Shown here: positions 1-6,941 of the stretch, one piece after another
Position numbering within the stretch: the first letter of the stretch is position 1
Layout: the number at the start of each line of letters is the position of its first letter
NCBI GenBank assembly: GCA_031277355.1
Contig: JAITMN010000204.1
Location: forward strand, 1-16,511
Direction of reading: 5' to 3'
DNA from: Nevskiaceae bacterium
GTDB taxonomy: Bacteria; Pseudomonadota; Gammaproteobacteria; Steroidobacterales; Steroidobacteraceae
Length of the DNA stretch: 16,511 nucleotides
The notes under the pieces: model-generated
What the model saw: the letters and a program-made list of their open reading frames with translations, nothing else
What the model was told of the DNA's origin: nothing
Databases searched by the model: none
Program-made: the position numbers and the translations under genes

Positions 1-1442
1 CCGAAGCGCTGCATTTTCGCGCGCAGGCCCACGCGCGACAGACCCAGTTCGCCAGCCGCGCGGGTCTTGTTCCAGCGATGGCGCAGCAGCGTTTCGCGCA
101 ACACCATCGCTTCGATCACGTCGAGCCGCTCGGCCAGCGTTCCGCTGTTGGGCAATGCCGCAGCCAGTGCGCCAGTGCTGGGCGTGGCGGCAACCTGACC
201 CTGCAGCACACGCGGCGAAAAAGCGCTGGGCGGCACGGTGTCGCCTTCATGCAGCGCCAGCGCACGCGAGATTTCATTGCGCAATTGGCGGATGTTGCCG
301 GGCCAGGGATAAGCGAGCAGACACGCCAGCGTGGCATCGGGCAGTGCGGCATACGGGCGTCCGAGTTCCTTGGCCACATCCTGCGCCACCTGATGCGCAA
401 TCGGCGCGATGTCGGCCGCGCGTTCGCGCAGCGGCGGCATCGTGAACGAAACGCCCGCGAGTCGATAGTACAAATCTTCGCGGAACAATCCTTCGCGCAC
501 ACGCTGTTCCAACTGACGATGCGTGGCGGCAATGATGCGCACATTCACCGGCACCGGACGCGGCGCGCCCACCGGACGCACTTCGCCCTCCTGCAACACG
601 CGCAGCAATTTCACCTGAAAGGCCGGCGAGGTGTCGCCGATTTCATCGAGAAATACCGTGCCGCCATCGGCGCGCTGAAACAATCCGGCATGATCTTCGT
701 AAGCGCCGGTGAACGCTCCGCGCTTGTGGCCGAACAGTTCCGATTCCAGCAGCGTGTCGGGAATGGCCGCGCAGTTCTCCACTTCAAACGGACCATTCAG
801 ACGCGGCGAGGCATAGTGGATGGCGCGCGCCAGCAGTTCCTTGCCGGTGCCGGATTCGCCGAGCACCAGCACGGGGATGTCGTAGCGTGCGGTGCGTGCG
901 GCCATTTCGCAGACGCCATCGAGCGGGCCGCCCGGCGCGCGCACGATGCGTTCGAAGCCGAAGTGATCGCGCGCCTGGGCCATCTGCCGGACGGTGCGCT
1001 GACGCATCACGCCGGTGGCGGTGCGCAGTTCCAGATCAAGACGGCTGGTTTGGCGTTGCAATTCCTGCGCTTCGACGGCATTGCGCACCACGTCGAGCAG
1101 ATGATCCGGCGACCAGGGCTTCAGGATGTATTGATAGATGCCCGCTTCGTTGATGCCGGCGATGATGTCTTGGCTGTCGGTGTAGCCGGAGATCACGATG
1201 CGCACCATTTCGGGCCAACGCTCGCGGGCTTCCTTCAGGAACGTGACGCCGCTGACGCCGGGCATGCGCTGATCGCAGAGGATCACGCTGACCGGCTGGT
1301 TTTGCAGAATCGCACGCGCTTCGGCGGCGCTGCTGGCCGTGAAGACGGTGAAGTCTTCATCGAGCGTACGGCGCATCGCATCTTGCGAACGCACTTCGTC
1401 GTCGACCAACAGGATGGTAGGCAGGATGTCGGAATTGCTCAT
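1..1442 (-). CDS. hoxA: NtrC-family response regulator HoxA/HupR, hydrogenase transcription activator (3' end cut by window edge)
   Basis: Probable activator of the hydrogenase operon, a cytoplasmic DNA-binding protein. 480 residues are visible and the C-terminal end lies beyond the left edge. Domains in order: receiver, with acidic pair D14-D15, phosphoacceptor D57 in CDQRMPG and a KPW lysine at 108; linker about 115-165; AAA+ domain with Walker A GESGTGKE (195-202), GAFTGA sigma-54 contact loop (242-247) and Walker B GGTVFLDEIGD (260-270); Fis-type helix-turn-helix about 456-480. The intact GAFTGA loop fits the sigma-54 promoter found in front of hupS. Family knowledge: HoxA/HupR are controlled by the HoxJ/HupT kinase and, unusually, activate when unphosphorylated. 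The ATG at 1442 is the only plausible start, because no ATG, GTG or TTG lies in frame just upstream, but it has no clear Shine-Dalgarno. It sits last in the visible array, 127 bp after the 153-aa gene. HoxA rather than a general NtrC paralogue is inferred from context. Confidence 0.9.
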   Translation of the reverse strand, partial: MSNSDILPTILLVDDEVRSQDAMRRTLDEDFTVFTASSAAEARAILQNQPVSVILCDQRMPGVSGVTFLKEARERWPEMVRIVISGYTDSQDIIAGINEAGIYQYILKPWSPDHLLDVVRNAVEAQELQRQTSRLDLELRTATGVMRQRTVRQMAQARDHFGFERIVRAPGGPLDGVCEMAARTARYDIPVLVLGESGTGKELLARAIHYASPRLNGPFEVENCAAIPDTLLESELFGHKRGAFTGAYEDHAGLFQRADGGTVFLDEIGDTSPAFQVKLLRVLQEGEVRPVGAPRPVPVNVRIIAATHRQLEQRVREGLFREDLYYRLAGVSFTMPPLRERAADIAPIAHQVAQDVAKELGRPYAALPDATLACLLAYPWPGNIRQLRNEISRALALHEGDTVPPSAFSPRVLQGQVAATPSTGALAAALPNSGTLAERLDVIEAMVLRETLLRHRWNKTRAAGELGLSRVGLRAKMQRF

Positions 1443-1569
1443 CGGTGCATTGCCACAAGTTGCCAGGCGGAGTGTCCCGTCACCCGATTGTAGGAGCCCG
1501 TCGGCGCTAACGCACGCTCCGTTGCGCAGGTGTCGCAATTCTGATACGGGGTGGCCGTTTTCAAGGGCT
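1443..1569. other. 127-bp gap before hoxA with a weak possible promoter
   Basis: This is the largest gap inside the array; the other gaps are 0-34 bp. No gene is visible. On the minus strand a -10-like TACAAT lies at 1492-1487, about 40 bp before the hoxA start, but nothing close to TTGACA stands 16-18 bp upstream of it. An imperfect GGAGC/GCTCC inverted repeat (1493-1497 and 1516-1520) borders the hexamer and has no T-run after it, so it is not a standard terminator. HoxA may therefore have its own weak promoter; this is an inference. Confidence 0.25.
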
Positions 1570-2031
1570 TCAGGGCTCTGATGCGCGGCGCGGAGGCAGG
1601 CGCAGCGCCTGCGTTTCACGCGCAGCCTGCTTGCGGCCCAGATAAACGGCCAGCCGGGCTTCGATGTCGTCGATGGCCGCATTGAACTGCGCCGTCGTGC
1701 TCGCGAGCAGCGCCGGCTGCGCCACGTCGATGGTGTCCGGCCCGAAATGCGGACTCAGGCACTCCAGCACCACCTGACATTGGGCGTCGATGCGCGGATC
1801 GGGCTCATCGGATTGCGCTGCGGCTTCGGGAACCAGCTCGATCAGTTCCAGCGCCAGCAGCAGCGACAGATGCGCGTCCAGTTGCGGCAGGCCGCGCGCC
1901 ATCAGGGCGGCGACGCTGTCCACCCCATTGATCATGATCAGTGCATGACGCGCCGCCGGCGGCAGATTGGCTGCGCGTTGCGTGATCTCGTCCTTGCCGC
2001 GCTGGGTCTTGTGAAACACTCGATTGGGCAC
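1570..2031 (-). CDS. Small protein of unknown function in the hydrogenase array
   Basis: A 153-residue soluble protein that I cannot assign. It starts at GTG 2031 with a good GGAG Shine-Dalgarno at 2040-2037, only 12 bp after the hypE stop, so it is very probably translated with the operon. The N-terminal part (1-70) has the look of small proteobacterial proteins with a K-T-x-x-G-x-x-E-I start, a charged helix and a short hydrophobic LIMINGVDS stretch, possibly a winged-helix-like fold. An acidic linker (about 70-80) leads to a helical C-terminal half with FGPDTIDVAQPALLAS and a basic tail. No cysteines form a metal site (only C84 and C90), and there is no signal peptide or membrane segment. 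The position between hypE and hoxA is where Cupriavidus has hypX, but HypX is several times larger and unrelated. The role is unknown; a regulatory or assembly function is only a guess. Confidence 0.75.
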   Translation of the reverse strand: MPNRVFHKTQRGKDEITQRAANLPPAARHALIMINGVDSVAALMARGLPQLDAHLSLLLALELIELVPEAAAQSDEPDPRIDAQCQVVLECLSPHFGPDTIDVAQPALLASTTAQFNAAIDDIEARLAVYLGRKQAARETQALRLPPRRASEP

Positions 2032-2043
2032 TGAATCTCCGTG

Positions 2044-3117
2044 TCAGCAGATGCGGGGCAGTTGCTCCCCGGTCAGCCAGTCGACCACACGGCGGCCTCC
2101 AAAGGAAGTGCTCATTTGCACGAAGTGATGCGGATCGCCGGTTATTTCGCCGATGCAGGTCGCATCGAGGCCCCTGGGATGCGCGCGCATCGCCCCGAGC
2201 ACGGCGCCGGCGGCTTCGGCAGCTACCACCGCGATCAGCTTGCCTTCGTTCGCCACGTACAGCGGATCGAGGCCCAACAGTTCGCAGGCGGCATTGACTT
2301 CGGGTTTCACCGGGATATCTGCCTCGCGCAGCAATATGCCCACGCGCGATTGCTGCGCCACTTCGTTGAGCGTGGTGGCAAGGCCGCCGCGCGTGGGATC
2401 GCGCAGCACGCGAACGCTGCCGGGGGCCGCCGCGAGCATTGCCGCCACCAGCGTGTGCAGCGCTGCGGTGTCGCTTTGCACGGTGGTTTCGAAGGCCAGA
2501 GATTCGCGCCGCGACAGCACCGCCACGCCATGATCGCCGATGCTTCCCGACAGCAGCACGACGTCGCCGGGGCGGGCATTGCGGCCGCTGATGTCAACGC
2601 CTCCGGGCAGCACGCCCACGCCCGTGGTGCTGATGAATACGCCATCGCCTTTGCCCTGTTCCACCACTTTCGTGTCGCCGGTGACCACCGGCACGCCGGC
2701 TTCACGGCAACTCGATGCCATCGACTGCACGATGCGCTGCAAGTCGGCGAGCGCAAAGCCTTCTTCGATGATGAAGCTGGCGCTCAGATACAGCGGCCGC
2801 GCGCCGGACATCGCCACGTCGTTGATCGTGCCATGCACGGCAAGGCATCCCAGATCGCCACCGGGAAAAAACAGCGGCGACACCACATGCGCGTCGGTGG
2901 CCATCACGAGCCGGCCTTCGGCGGCGTCGAAATCCGGCAGGCCGAGCACTGCGCCATCATCACGCTGATGCAGGAAGGCATTGTCGAGCGCGGGAAGGAA
3001 CAGCTCTTCGATCAATTGCGCGCTGGCTTTGCCGCCGGCGCCATGACTCAGGTCGATGCGACCGCGTTTGATGTCGAGCGGGCGAATGTAGCCGCGTTTG
3101 ACGGTGGCCGCACTCAT
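2044..3117 (-). CDS. hypE: HypE, carbamoyl-dehydratase making the cyanide ligand
   Basis: Cytoplasmic maturase that takes a carbamoyl group from HypF on its C-terminal cysteine, dehydrates it with ATP to a thiocyanate and passes the cyanide to iron on HypC-HypD. The protein is 357 residues, the family's usual size. Seen: N-terminal HGAGGK (25-30), DDGAVL (53-58), an AIR-synthase-type ATP fold with ATDAHVVSPLFFPGGDLG (73-90) and GTINDVAMSGARP (96-108), and the diagnostic C terminus ending PRIC, whose last residue C357 is the modified cysteine. The start ATG at 3117 shares one base with the hypD stop (TGATG). The reading frame runs open further upstream, but that extension lies inside hypD in another frame and is not HypE-like. 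Intact and expected to be functional. Confidence 0.97.
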   Translation of the reverse strand: MSAATVKRGYIRPLDIKRGRIDLSHGAGGKASAQLIEELFLPALDNAFLHQRDDGAVLGLPDFDAAEGRLVMATDAHVVSPLFFPGGDLGCLAVHGTINDVAMSGARPLYLSASFIIEEGFALADLQRIVQSMASSCREAGVPVVTGDTKVVEQGKGDGVFISTTGVGVLPGGVDISGRNARPGDVVLLSGSIGDHGVAVLSRRESLAFETTVQSDTAALHTLVAAMLAAAPGSVRVLRDPTRGGLATTLNEVAQQSRVGILLREADIPVKPEVNAACELLGLDPLYVANEGKLIAVVAAEAAGAVLGAMRAHPRGLDATCIGEITGDPHHFVQMSTSFGGRRVVDWLTGEQLPRIC

Positions 3118-4295
3118 CACAGCGCCTGTGCGGTTGCATGCGCGGATGCGTGCACCGGCGCTGCGACGATGGGCACATCGCGAAAGCGGCCATAGGTGTA
3201 ATGCGCGGCGCAGGCCCCTTCGCTCGACACCATGCACGAACCAATCGGATTCTCCGGCGTGCAGACCGTGCCGAATATCTTGCAGTCGGCGGGTTTCTTT
3301 ACCCCGCGCAGGATCGCCCCACATTCGCAGGCTTTGTTGTCGGGCACGCAGCGATAGTTCAATTCGAAGCGATGTTCGGCGTCGAACTGACGATAGCGCG
3401 AGCGGATGCGCAGCGCGCTGTGAGGCACTTCGCCCAGGCCCCGCCATTCAAAACTCGGGCGCGGTTCCAGCACATCGGCCACCAGCGTTTGCGCCTTCAG
3501 GTTGCCGGTGCGCGTGACGGCGCGAATGAACTCGTTTTCCACCTGCGCGCGGCCCTCATTCACCTGCCGCACCAGCATCAGGATGGCCTGCATCACGTCG
3601 AGCGGCTCAAAGCCTGCGATCACCACGGGCTTGCGATAACTGGCGGCGAAGTGTTCATACGGCGCCGAGCCGATCACGATGCTGACGTGCGCGGGGCCGA
3701 TGAAGCCGTCTATCGGCACGATGCCGAAGTCGCGCACTTCGGGTGATTCGAGAATGTGCACGATGGCCGGCGGCGTCAGCACATGGCAGCACAGCACGCT
3801 GAAGTTGGTGAGCCCTTCGCGCTGCGCCTGGCGGATCGTCAGCGCTGTTGGCGGCGTGGTGGTTTCAAAGCCGATGGCGAAGAAGACCACTTCGCGCTGC
3901 GGGTTCGCGCGGGCGATTGTGAGCGCATCGGCGGCCGAGTAGATCATGCGAATGTCGCCGCCGCGCGCCTTGGCCTTGATCAGCGACAAGCCATCGGAGG
4001 CCGGCACGCGCATCGTGTCGCCATAGGTGCAGACGATGGCATCGCGCGTGAGCGCCAGATGAATGGCAAGATCGATGCGGCCGATGGGCAGCACGCACAC
4101 CGGGCAGCCGGGTCCGTGGATCATCCGCACATTCGGCGGCAACAGTTCCGGCACGCCATAGCGGGAGATCGCATGCGTGTGACCGCCGCAGAATTCCATC
4201 AGGCCATAGTGACGGTCGGGATCGGCTTCATCCGCGATGTGCTCGCCGATTTGCCGCGCCAGTGCGCCGTCGCGAAATTCGTCGATGTATTTCAT
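3117..4295 (-). CDS. hypD: HypD, iron-sulfur scaffold for Fe(CN)2CO assembly
   Basis: HypD with HypC forms the platform on which the Fe(CN)2CO unit of the hydrogenase active site is built. The protein is 392 residues, near the usual 370-390. Conserved motifs seen: CGGHTH (36-41, C36), GPGCPVC (61-67, C64 and C67) and IGFETTTP (141-148), all in the domain that holds the iron; and a C-terminal cysteine-rich [4Fe-4S] region with cysteines at 316, 323, 325, 338, 345, 354 and 362. The start ATG at 4295 overlaps the hypC stop by 4 bp (ATGA), which points to coupled translation with its partner. Beyond the last conserved region there is an alanine-rich tail of about 20 residues without visible function. 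Assignment is firm. Confidence 0.97.
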   Translation of the reverse strand: MKYIDEFRDGALARQIGEHIADEADPDRHYGLMEFCGGHTHAISRYGVPELLPPNVRMIHGPGCPVCVLPIGRIDLAIHLALTRDAIVCTYGDTMRVPASDGLSLIKAKARGGDIRMIYSAADALTIARANPQREVVFFAIGFETTTPPTALTIRQAQREGLTNFSVLCCHVLTPPAIVHILESPEVRDFGIVPIDGFIGPAHVSIVIGSAPYEHFAASYRKPVVIAGFEPLDVMQAILMLVRQVNEGRAQVENEFIRAVTRTGNLKAQTLVADVLEPRPSFEWRGLGEVPHSALRIRSRYRQFDAEHRFELNYRCVPDNKACECGAILRGVKKPADCKIFGTVCTPENPIGSCMVSSEGACAAHYTYGRFRDVPIVAAPVHASAHATAQAL

Positions 4296-4555
4296 GTTGT
4301 TTCCTGCGCTGCCTCCGGCAATGCCGCGCCGGTTTCTTCACCGGCCTGCAATTGCGCAAACAGCGCCAGCGTGCGCTGGGCTTCTTCCGGATCGATCACG
4401 CCGATGGCGTGACCCACATGCACGATCACGTAATCGCCTTCCTTCACGCCTTCGACCAGACCGATGGAGATTTGCTTGCGGATGCCGCCGAGATTCACCA
4501 CGGCCTGATCGTCCGGCCGCAGTTCGATCAATTGAGCGGGAATGGCTAGGCACAT
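4292..4555 (-). CDS. hypC: HypC, hydrogenase maturation chaperone
   Basis: Small OB-fold chaperone that binds HypD during Fe(CN)2CO assembly and carries the iron unit to the hydrogenase large subunit. It has 87 residues. After removal of Met the conserved MCLAIPAQ start leaves C2 at the N terminus, the residue that binds the iron unit; the family signature continues with GGIRKQISIGLV (23-34) and GDYVIVHVGHAIGVID (40-55). The start at 4555 lies 10 bp inside the end of hypF, and the stop overlaps hypD by 4 bp. An upstream in-frame extension exists but would bury the essential N-terminal cysteine, so it is rejected. It is paralogous to HupF in this window, which has the same MC start but a longer tail. 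Confidence 0.96.
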   Translation of the reverse strand: MCLAIPAQLIELRPDDQAVVNLGGIRKQISIGLVEGVKEGDYVIVHVGHAIGVIDPEEAQRTLALFAQLQAGEETGAALPEAAQETT

Positions 4556-5685
4556 GGCAGGGCCTCGATGAAGGCGTTGTCGGTGAGTGTTGCGGTGGCT
4601 TGCTGCGCGGCGACCCATGCCTGCCCGATGGCAAGGCCCGCGTCGCCGCAATCGGTTGCGCTGGGCAGATAAACTTGCAGACCGGCCTGATTCAGCCGCG
4701 CGAGCAATCGTGCGCGCAGGATGCGATTGTGAAAGCAGCCGCCGCCAAGGCAGACCGTGCGGGTTCGCCGTTGTCGCGCGGCGGCGATGAGCCAGCCGGC
4801 GAGGCCATCGGCGAAGGCAAGATGAAAGCCCGCTGCTGCGCGCGCGATATCCTGCGCGTCGAACAATGCCGCCAGCAGCGGACGCAGATCGAGCCGGTTG
4901 ACCTCATCGCGGATCACACCGGGCAACGGCGGCAGGTCCGGTTGCGCTTGCCACGGATGCGAGGCGGCCTGTTCCAGCGCGATGGCCGCTTCGGCTTCCT
5001 GCTGCTGAATGGGGCTCAAGCCCAGCGCCGCAGCGGCAGCATCGAACCAGCGACCGGCGCTGCTGGTCAGCGGGCAGTTCAGTCCGCGCTCCAACATCCG
5101 GCGCACGCCTTCGGTCTGCACTTGACCCACCTGCGCGGCAAAGCGGGGCGTGATTTCGTCGGCGCGTCCGAGTGCGTGCAGCACGCTGGCCACCATGCGC
5201 CAGGGTTCGCGCGCCGCGCGATCGCCGCCGGGCAGCGCCAGCGGATACAGATGCCCGAGCCGCGACCAGCGCGGACCATCGAGCCAGAGCAGTTCGCCGC
5301 CCCAGGGCAGGCCGTCCGTACCCAGGCCAACGCCATCCAGCGCCAGCCCCACCACCGGGCCTTCAAGATGATGCTCGGCCACCACGGCGGCGATATGCGC
5401 ATGGTGGTGTTGCACGCCGATGGCGGCAACGCCCAGCCTCTCGGCCAGGGTCATGGCCAGATGCGTGCTGAAGAAATCCGGATGCAGATCATGCGCAACG
5501 GCTTCCACCGGAGCGCCGGCGCGGCGGGCCTGTGCGATCAGGTGCGTGGCCGATTGTTCCAGCGCGCGGCAGGCGTCCGGGTCGCTCAAGTCTCCGTGCA
5601 GCGGCGACCATAGCGCCTGCCCCTGACGCCACCAGCAGGCCGTGTTCTTCAGCCATGCACCGCAGGCCAGCACCGACAGGTTCAT
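4546..5685 (-). CDS. hypF: Short HypF: Kae1-like carbamoyltransferase domain only
   Basis: Full HypF (about 750 residues) makes carbamoyl-adenylate from carbamoyl phosphate and transfers the carbamoyl group to HypE. This protein has 379 residues and corresponds only to the C-terminal Kae1/TobZ-like domain. Seen: N-terminal LACGAWLKNT (6-15), HDLHPDFFSTHLA (65-77) and QHHHAHIAAV (92-101) supplying metal histidines, DGVGLGTDG (117-125), and GGGCFHNRIL (314-323). The acylphosphatase, zinc-finger and YrdC-like domains are absent. The region upstream in this frame is hypB in another frame and shows no HypF sequence, so this is not a local frameshift. Start ATG 5685 overlaps the hypB stop by 4 bp. 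A short HypF1 of similar size is known from the Cupriavidus necator membrane-bound hydrogenase cluster. A full HypF elsewhere in the genome may supply the missing steps. Confidence 0.95.
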   Translation of the reverse strand: MNLSVLACGAWLKNTACWWRQGQALWSPLHGDLSDPDACRALEQSATHLIAQARRAGAPVEAVAHDLHPDFFSTHLAMTLAERLGVAAIGVQHHHAHIAAVVAEHHLEGPVVGLALDGVGLGTDGLPWGGELLWLDGPRWSRLGHLYPLALPGGDRAAREPWRMVASVLHALGRADEITPRFAAQVGQVQTEGVRRMLERGLNCPLTSSAGRWFDAAAAALGLSPIQQQEAEAAIALEQAASHPWQAQPDLPPLPGVIRDEVNRLDLRPLLAALFDAQDIARAAAGFHLAFADGLAGWLIAAARQRRTRTVCLGGGCFHNRILRARLLARLNQAGLQVYLPSATDCGDAGLAIGQAWVAAQQATATLTDNAFIEALPCA

Positions 5686-6581
5686 GACGCGGCGTGCTGG
5701 TGTTCGCGCTCCATCGCGTGGTCCAGCCAGTGCAGCCAGTCGTCCATGCCCGCGCCGCTGGTAGCGGAAAGTTGCAGCACCTGAATGTGCGGATTCACGC
5801 GCCGGGCCAGTTCGATGCAGCGCTGCACGTTGAAGTTCACATGCGGGAGCAGGTCGGTCTTGTTCAGGATCATCAATTGCGCGGCGGCGAACATGTCGGG
5901 GTATTTCAGCGGCTTGTCTTCGCCTTCGGTGACGGAAAGGATGGCGACCTTCGCCGCTTCGCCCAAATCCCACGCGGCTGGGCAGACCAGATTGCCCACG
6001 TTTTCGATGAACAGCAGGCTGTTTGCGTTGGCGTGATGATGATCGTGATGGTGATGATGGTCGTGATGATGATGGCTGTGATCGTGACTGTGATCGTGGT
6101 CGTGATGATCGTGCGAGTGCAATTGCGCGAACGCTTGCGCCACCATCGGCGCATCGAGGTGACAACCCTTGCCGGTGTTCACCTGAATCGCCGGTGCGCC
6201 GGTGGCGCGGATGCGCTCGGCGTCGAAGCTGGTCTGTTGATCGCCTTCGATCACCGCGATGGATAAATTCGGTGAGCGCTCCTTCAACGCCTGAATCGTC
6301 GCGCACAGCAATGTGGTCTTGCCCGAGCCCGGACTCGACACCAGATTCAGCGCCGTGACGCCGTGGGCCTGAAAATGCGCGCGGTTGTGCGCGGCGATGC
6401 GATTGTTCGCGCCGAGAATGTCGGTTTCGATCTGGATCGCGCGTTCCTGCGTGAGGCCGGGCACCGAGACTCGCGCAGCGCCCGCACCGAAGTGCAAAGT
6501 GCCGCCCGTGGCATCGAGCGTTTGCCGCACATGGCTGGCATGAGCCGGGCTGTCGTCACTGCATCCGCATACCGCACACAT
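5682..6581 (-). CDS. hypB: HypB, nickel-delivering GTPase with an internal His-rich insert
   Basis: Cytoplasmic SIMIBI GTPase that, with HypA, inserts nickel into the large subunit. It has 299 residues. Seen: N-terminal MCAVCGC (C2, C5, C7), the high-affinity nickel site; P-loop SSPGSGKTT (82-90); IEGDQQT (111-117); metal ligands of the G domain C140-H141 and C200; ENVGNLVCP (193-201); guanine-specificity motif NKTD (240-243). Residues 155-183 hold 20 histidines in 29 positions with Asp and Ser. This insert separates the GCHLDA helix from LLFIENVGN, i.e. it lies inside the G domain, whereas the best-known His-rich HypBs (e.g. Bradyrhizobium) carry theirs near the N terminus. The start ATG at 6581 has a strong AAGGAG at 6593-6588, immediately after the hypA stop. 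Function is firm; the role of the insert (nickel storage or handover) is inferred. Confidence 0.97.
   Translation of the reverse strand: MCAVCGCSDDSPAHASHVRQTLDATGGTLHFGAGAARVSVPGLTQERAIQIETDILGANNRIAAHNRAHFQAHGVTALNLVSSPGSGKTTLLCATIQALKERSPNLSIAVIEGDQQTSFDAERIRATGAPAIQVNTGKGCHLDAPMVAQAFAQLHSHDHHDHDHSHDHSHHHHDHHHHHDHHHANANSLLFIENVGNLVCPAAWDLGEAAKVAILSVTEGEDKPLKYPDMFAAAQLMILNKTDLLPHVNFNVQRCIELARRVNPHIQVLQLSATSGAGMDDWLHWLDHAMEREHQHAAS
6033..6119 (-). repeat. Low-complexity His/Asp codon tract in hypB
   Basis: An 87-bp run of CAC/CAT and GAT/GAC codons (seen as gtg/atg/atc triplets on the given strand) encodes HypB residues 155-183. It is imperfect, mixing both His codons with Asp and Ser, so it is a degenerate codon repeat and not a clean tandem array. 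Such tracts can change length by slippage, and length changes in multiples of three would keep HypB in frame. Confidence 0.85.
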
Positions 6582-6593
6582 CGCTCGTCTCCT

Positions 6594-6941
6594 TCAATCG
6601 TCACTGACGCGCATGTCCACCACGCGCAATTCCAGCCCGCCCGTGGGCTGCAACTGGAAGCCGCCGCAGACATCGCAGGCATCGCCACGCTGCCGCAGCG
6701 TCACCGTCTGCGCGCAGTGCATGCACCAAGCCTGACCCGGCGGCTCATCGATGTCGATGCGCGCGCCTTCCAGCACGGTGCCGGGAGCGATGCTGTCGAG
6801 CGCAAAGCGCAGCGCCCGCACGTCCACGCCGGCCAGTTGTCCGGCTTCCAGCCGCAGCGTCAGCAGACGCGCAAAACCTTCGCGCCGTGCGGCGTCTTCC
6901 ACCACCTGCAACACGCCGCCGGCCAGACTCGCCTCATGCAT
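6594..6941 (-). CDS. hypA: HypA, nickel metallochaperone
   Basis: Small cytoplasmic protein that passes nickel with HypB to the hydrogenase large subunit. It has 115 residues, the typical length. The canonical MHE start supplies the nickel ligand H2, and the zinc-finger cysteines form two CxxC pairs, C73/C76 (CMHC) and C89/C92 (CDVC). The start at 6941 is fixed by the MHE motif; the gene begins 8 bp inside the end of hupK, which couples the hup and hyp halves of the array. It ends 12 bp before hypB. Nothing unusual is seen. Confidence 0.97.
   Translation of the reverse strand: MHEASLAGGVLQVVEDAARREGFARLLTLRLEAGQLAGVDVRALRFALDSIAPGTVLEGARIDIDEPPGQAWCMHCAQTVTLRQRGDACDVCGGFQLQPTGGLELRVVDMRVSDD

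Noticed and set aside
78..1493. Long open frame on the plus strand (471 codons) opposite hoxA
   Set aside because: It has the composition of an antisense shadow (rich in Ala, Arg, His, Gln), no recognisable domain, and the minus strand encodes a complete set of NtrC motifs.
2041..3195. Long plus-strand open frame (384 codons) opposite hypE
   Set aside because: Antisense shadow of a conserved gene in GC-rich DNA; His/Arg/Ala-rich with no family signature.
4237..5613. Plus-strand open frame (458 codons) opposite hypF and hypC
   Set aside because: It spans several minus-strand genes with diagnostic motifs and shows no domain of its own.
6020..6125. The GTGATGATG tract as a CRISPR or VNTR array
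   Set aside because: It has no repeat-spacer structure; the pattern comes from His and Asp codons in HypB.
4546..6306. A longer HypF of 586 residues using the open frame upstream of 5685
   Set aside because: The added part is hypB read in another frame, rich in Arg/Ser/Gln, without acylphosphatase, zinc-finger or YrdC motifs; the ATG at 5685 begins real HypF sequence.
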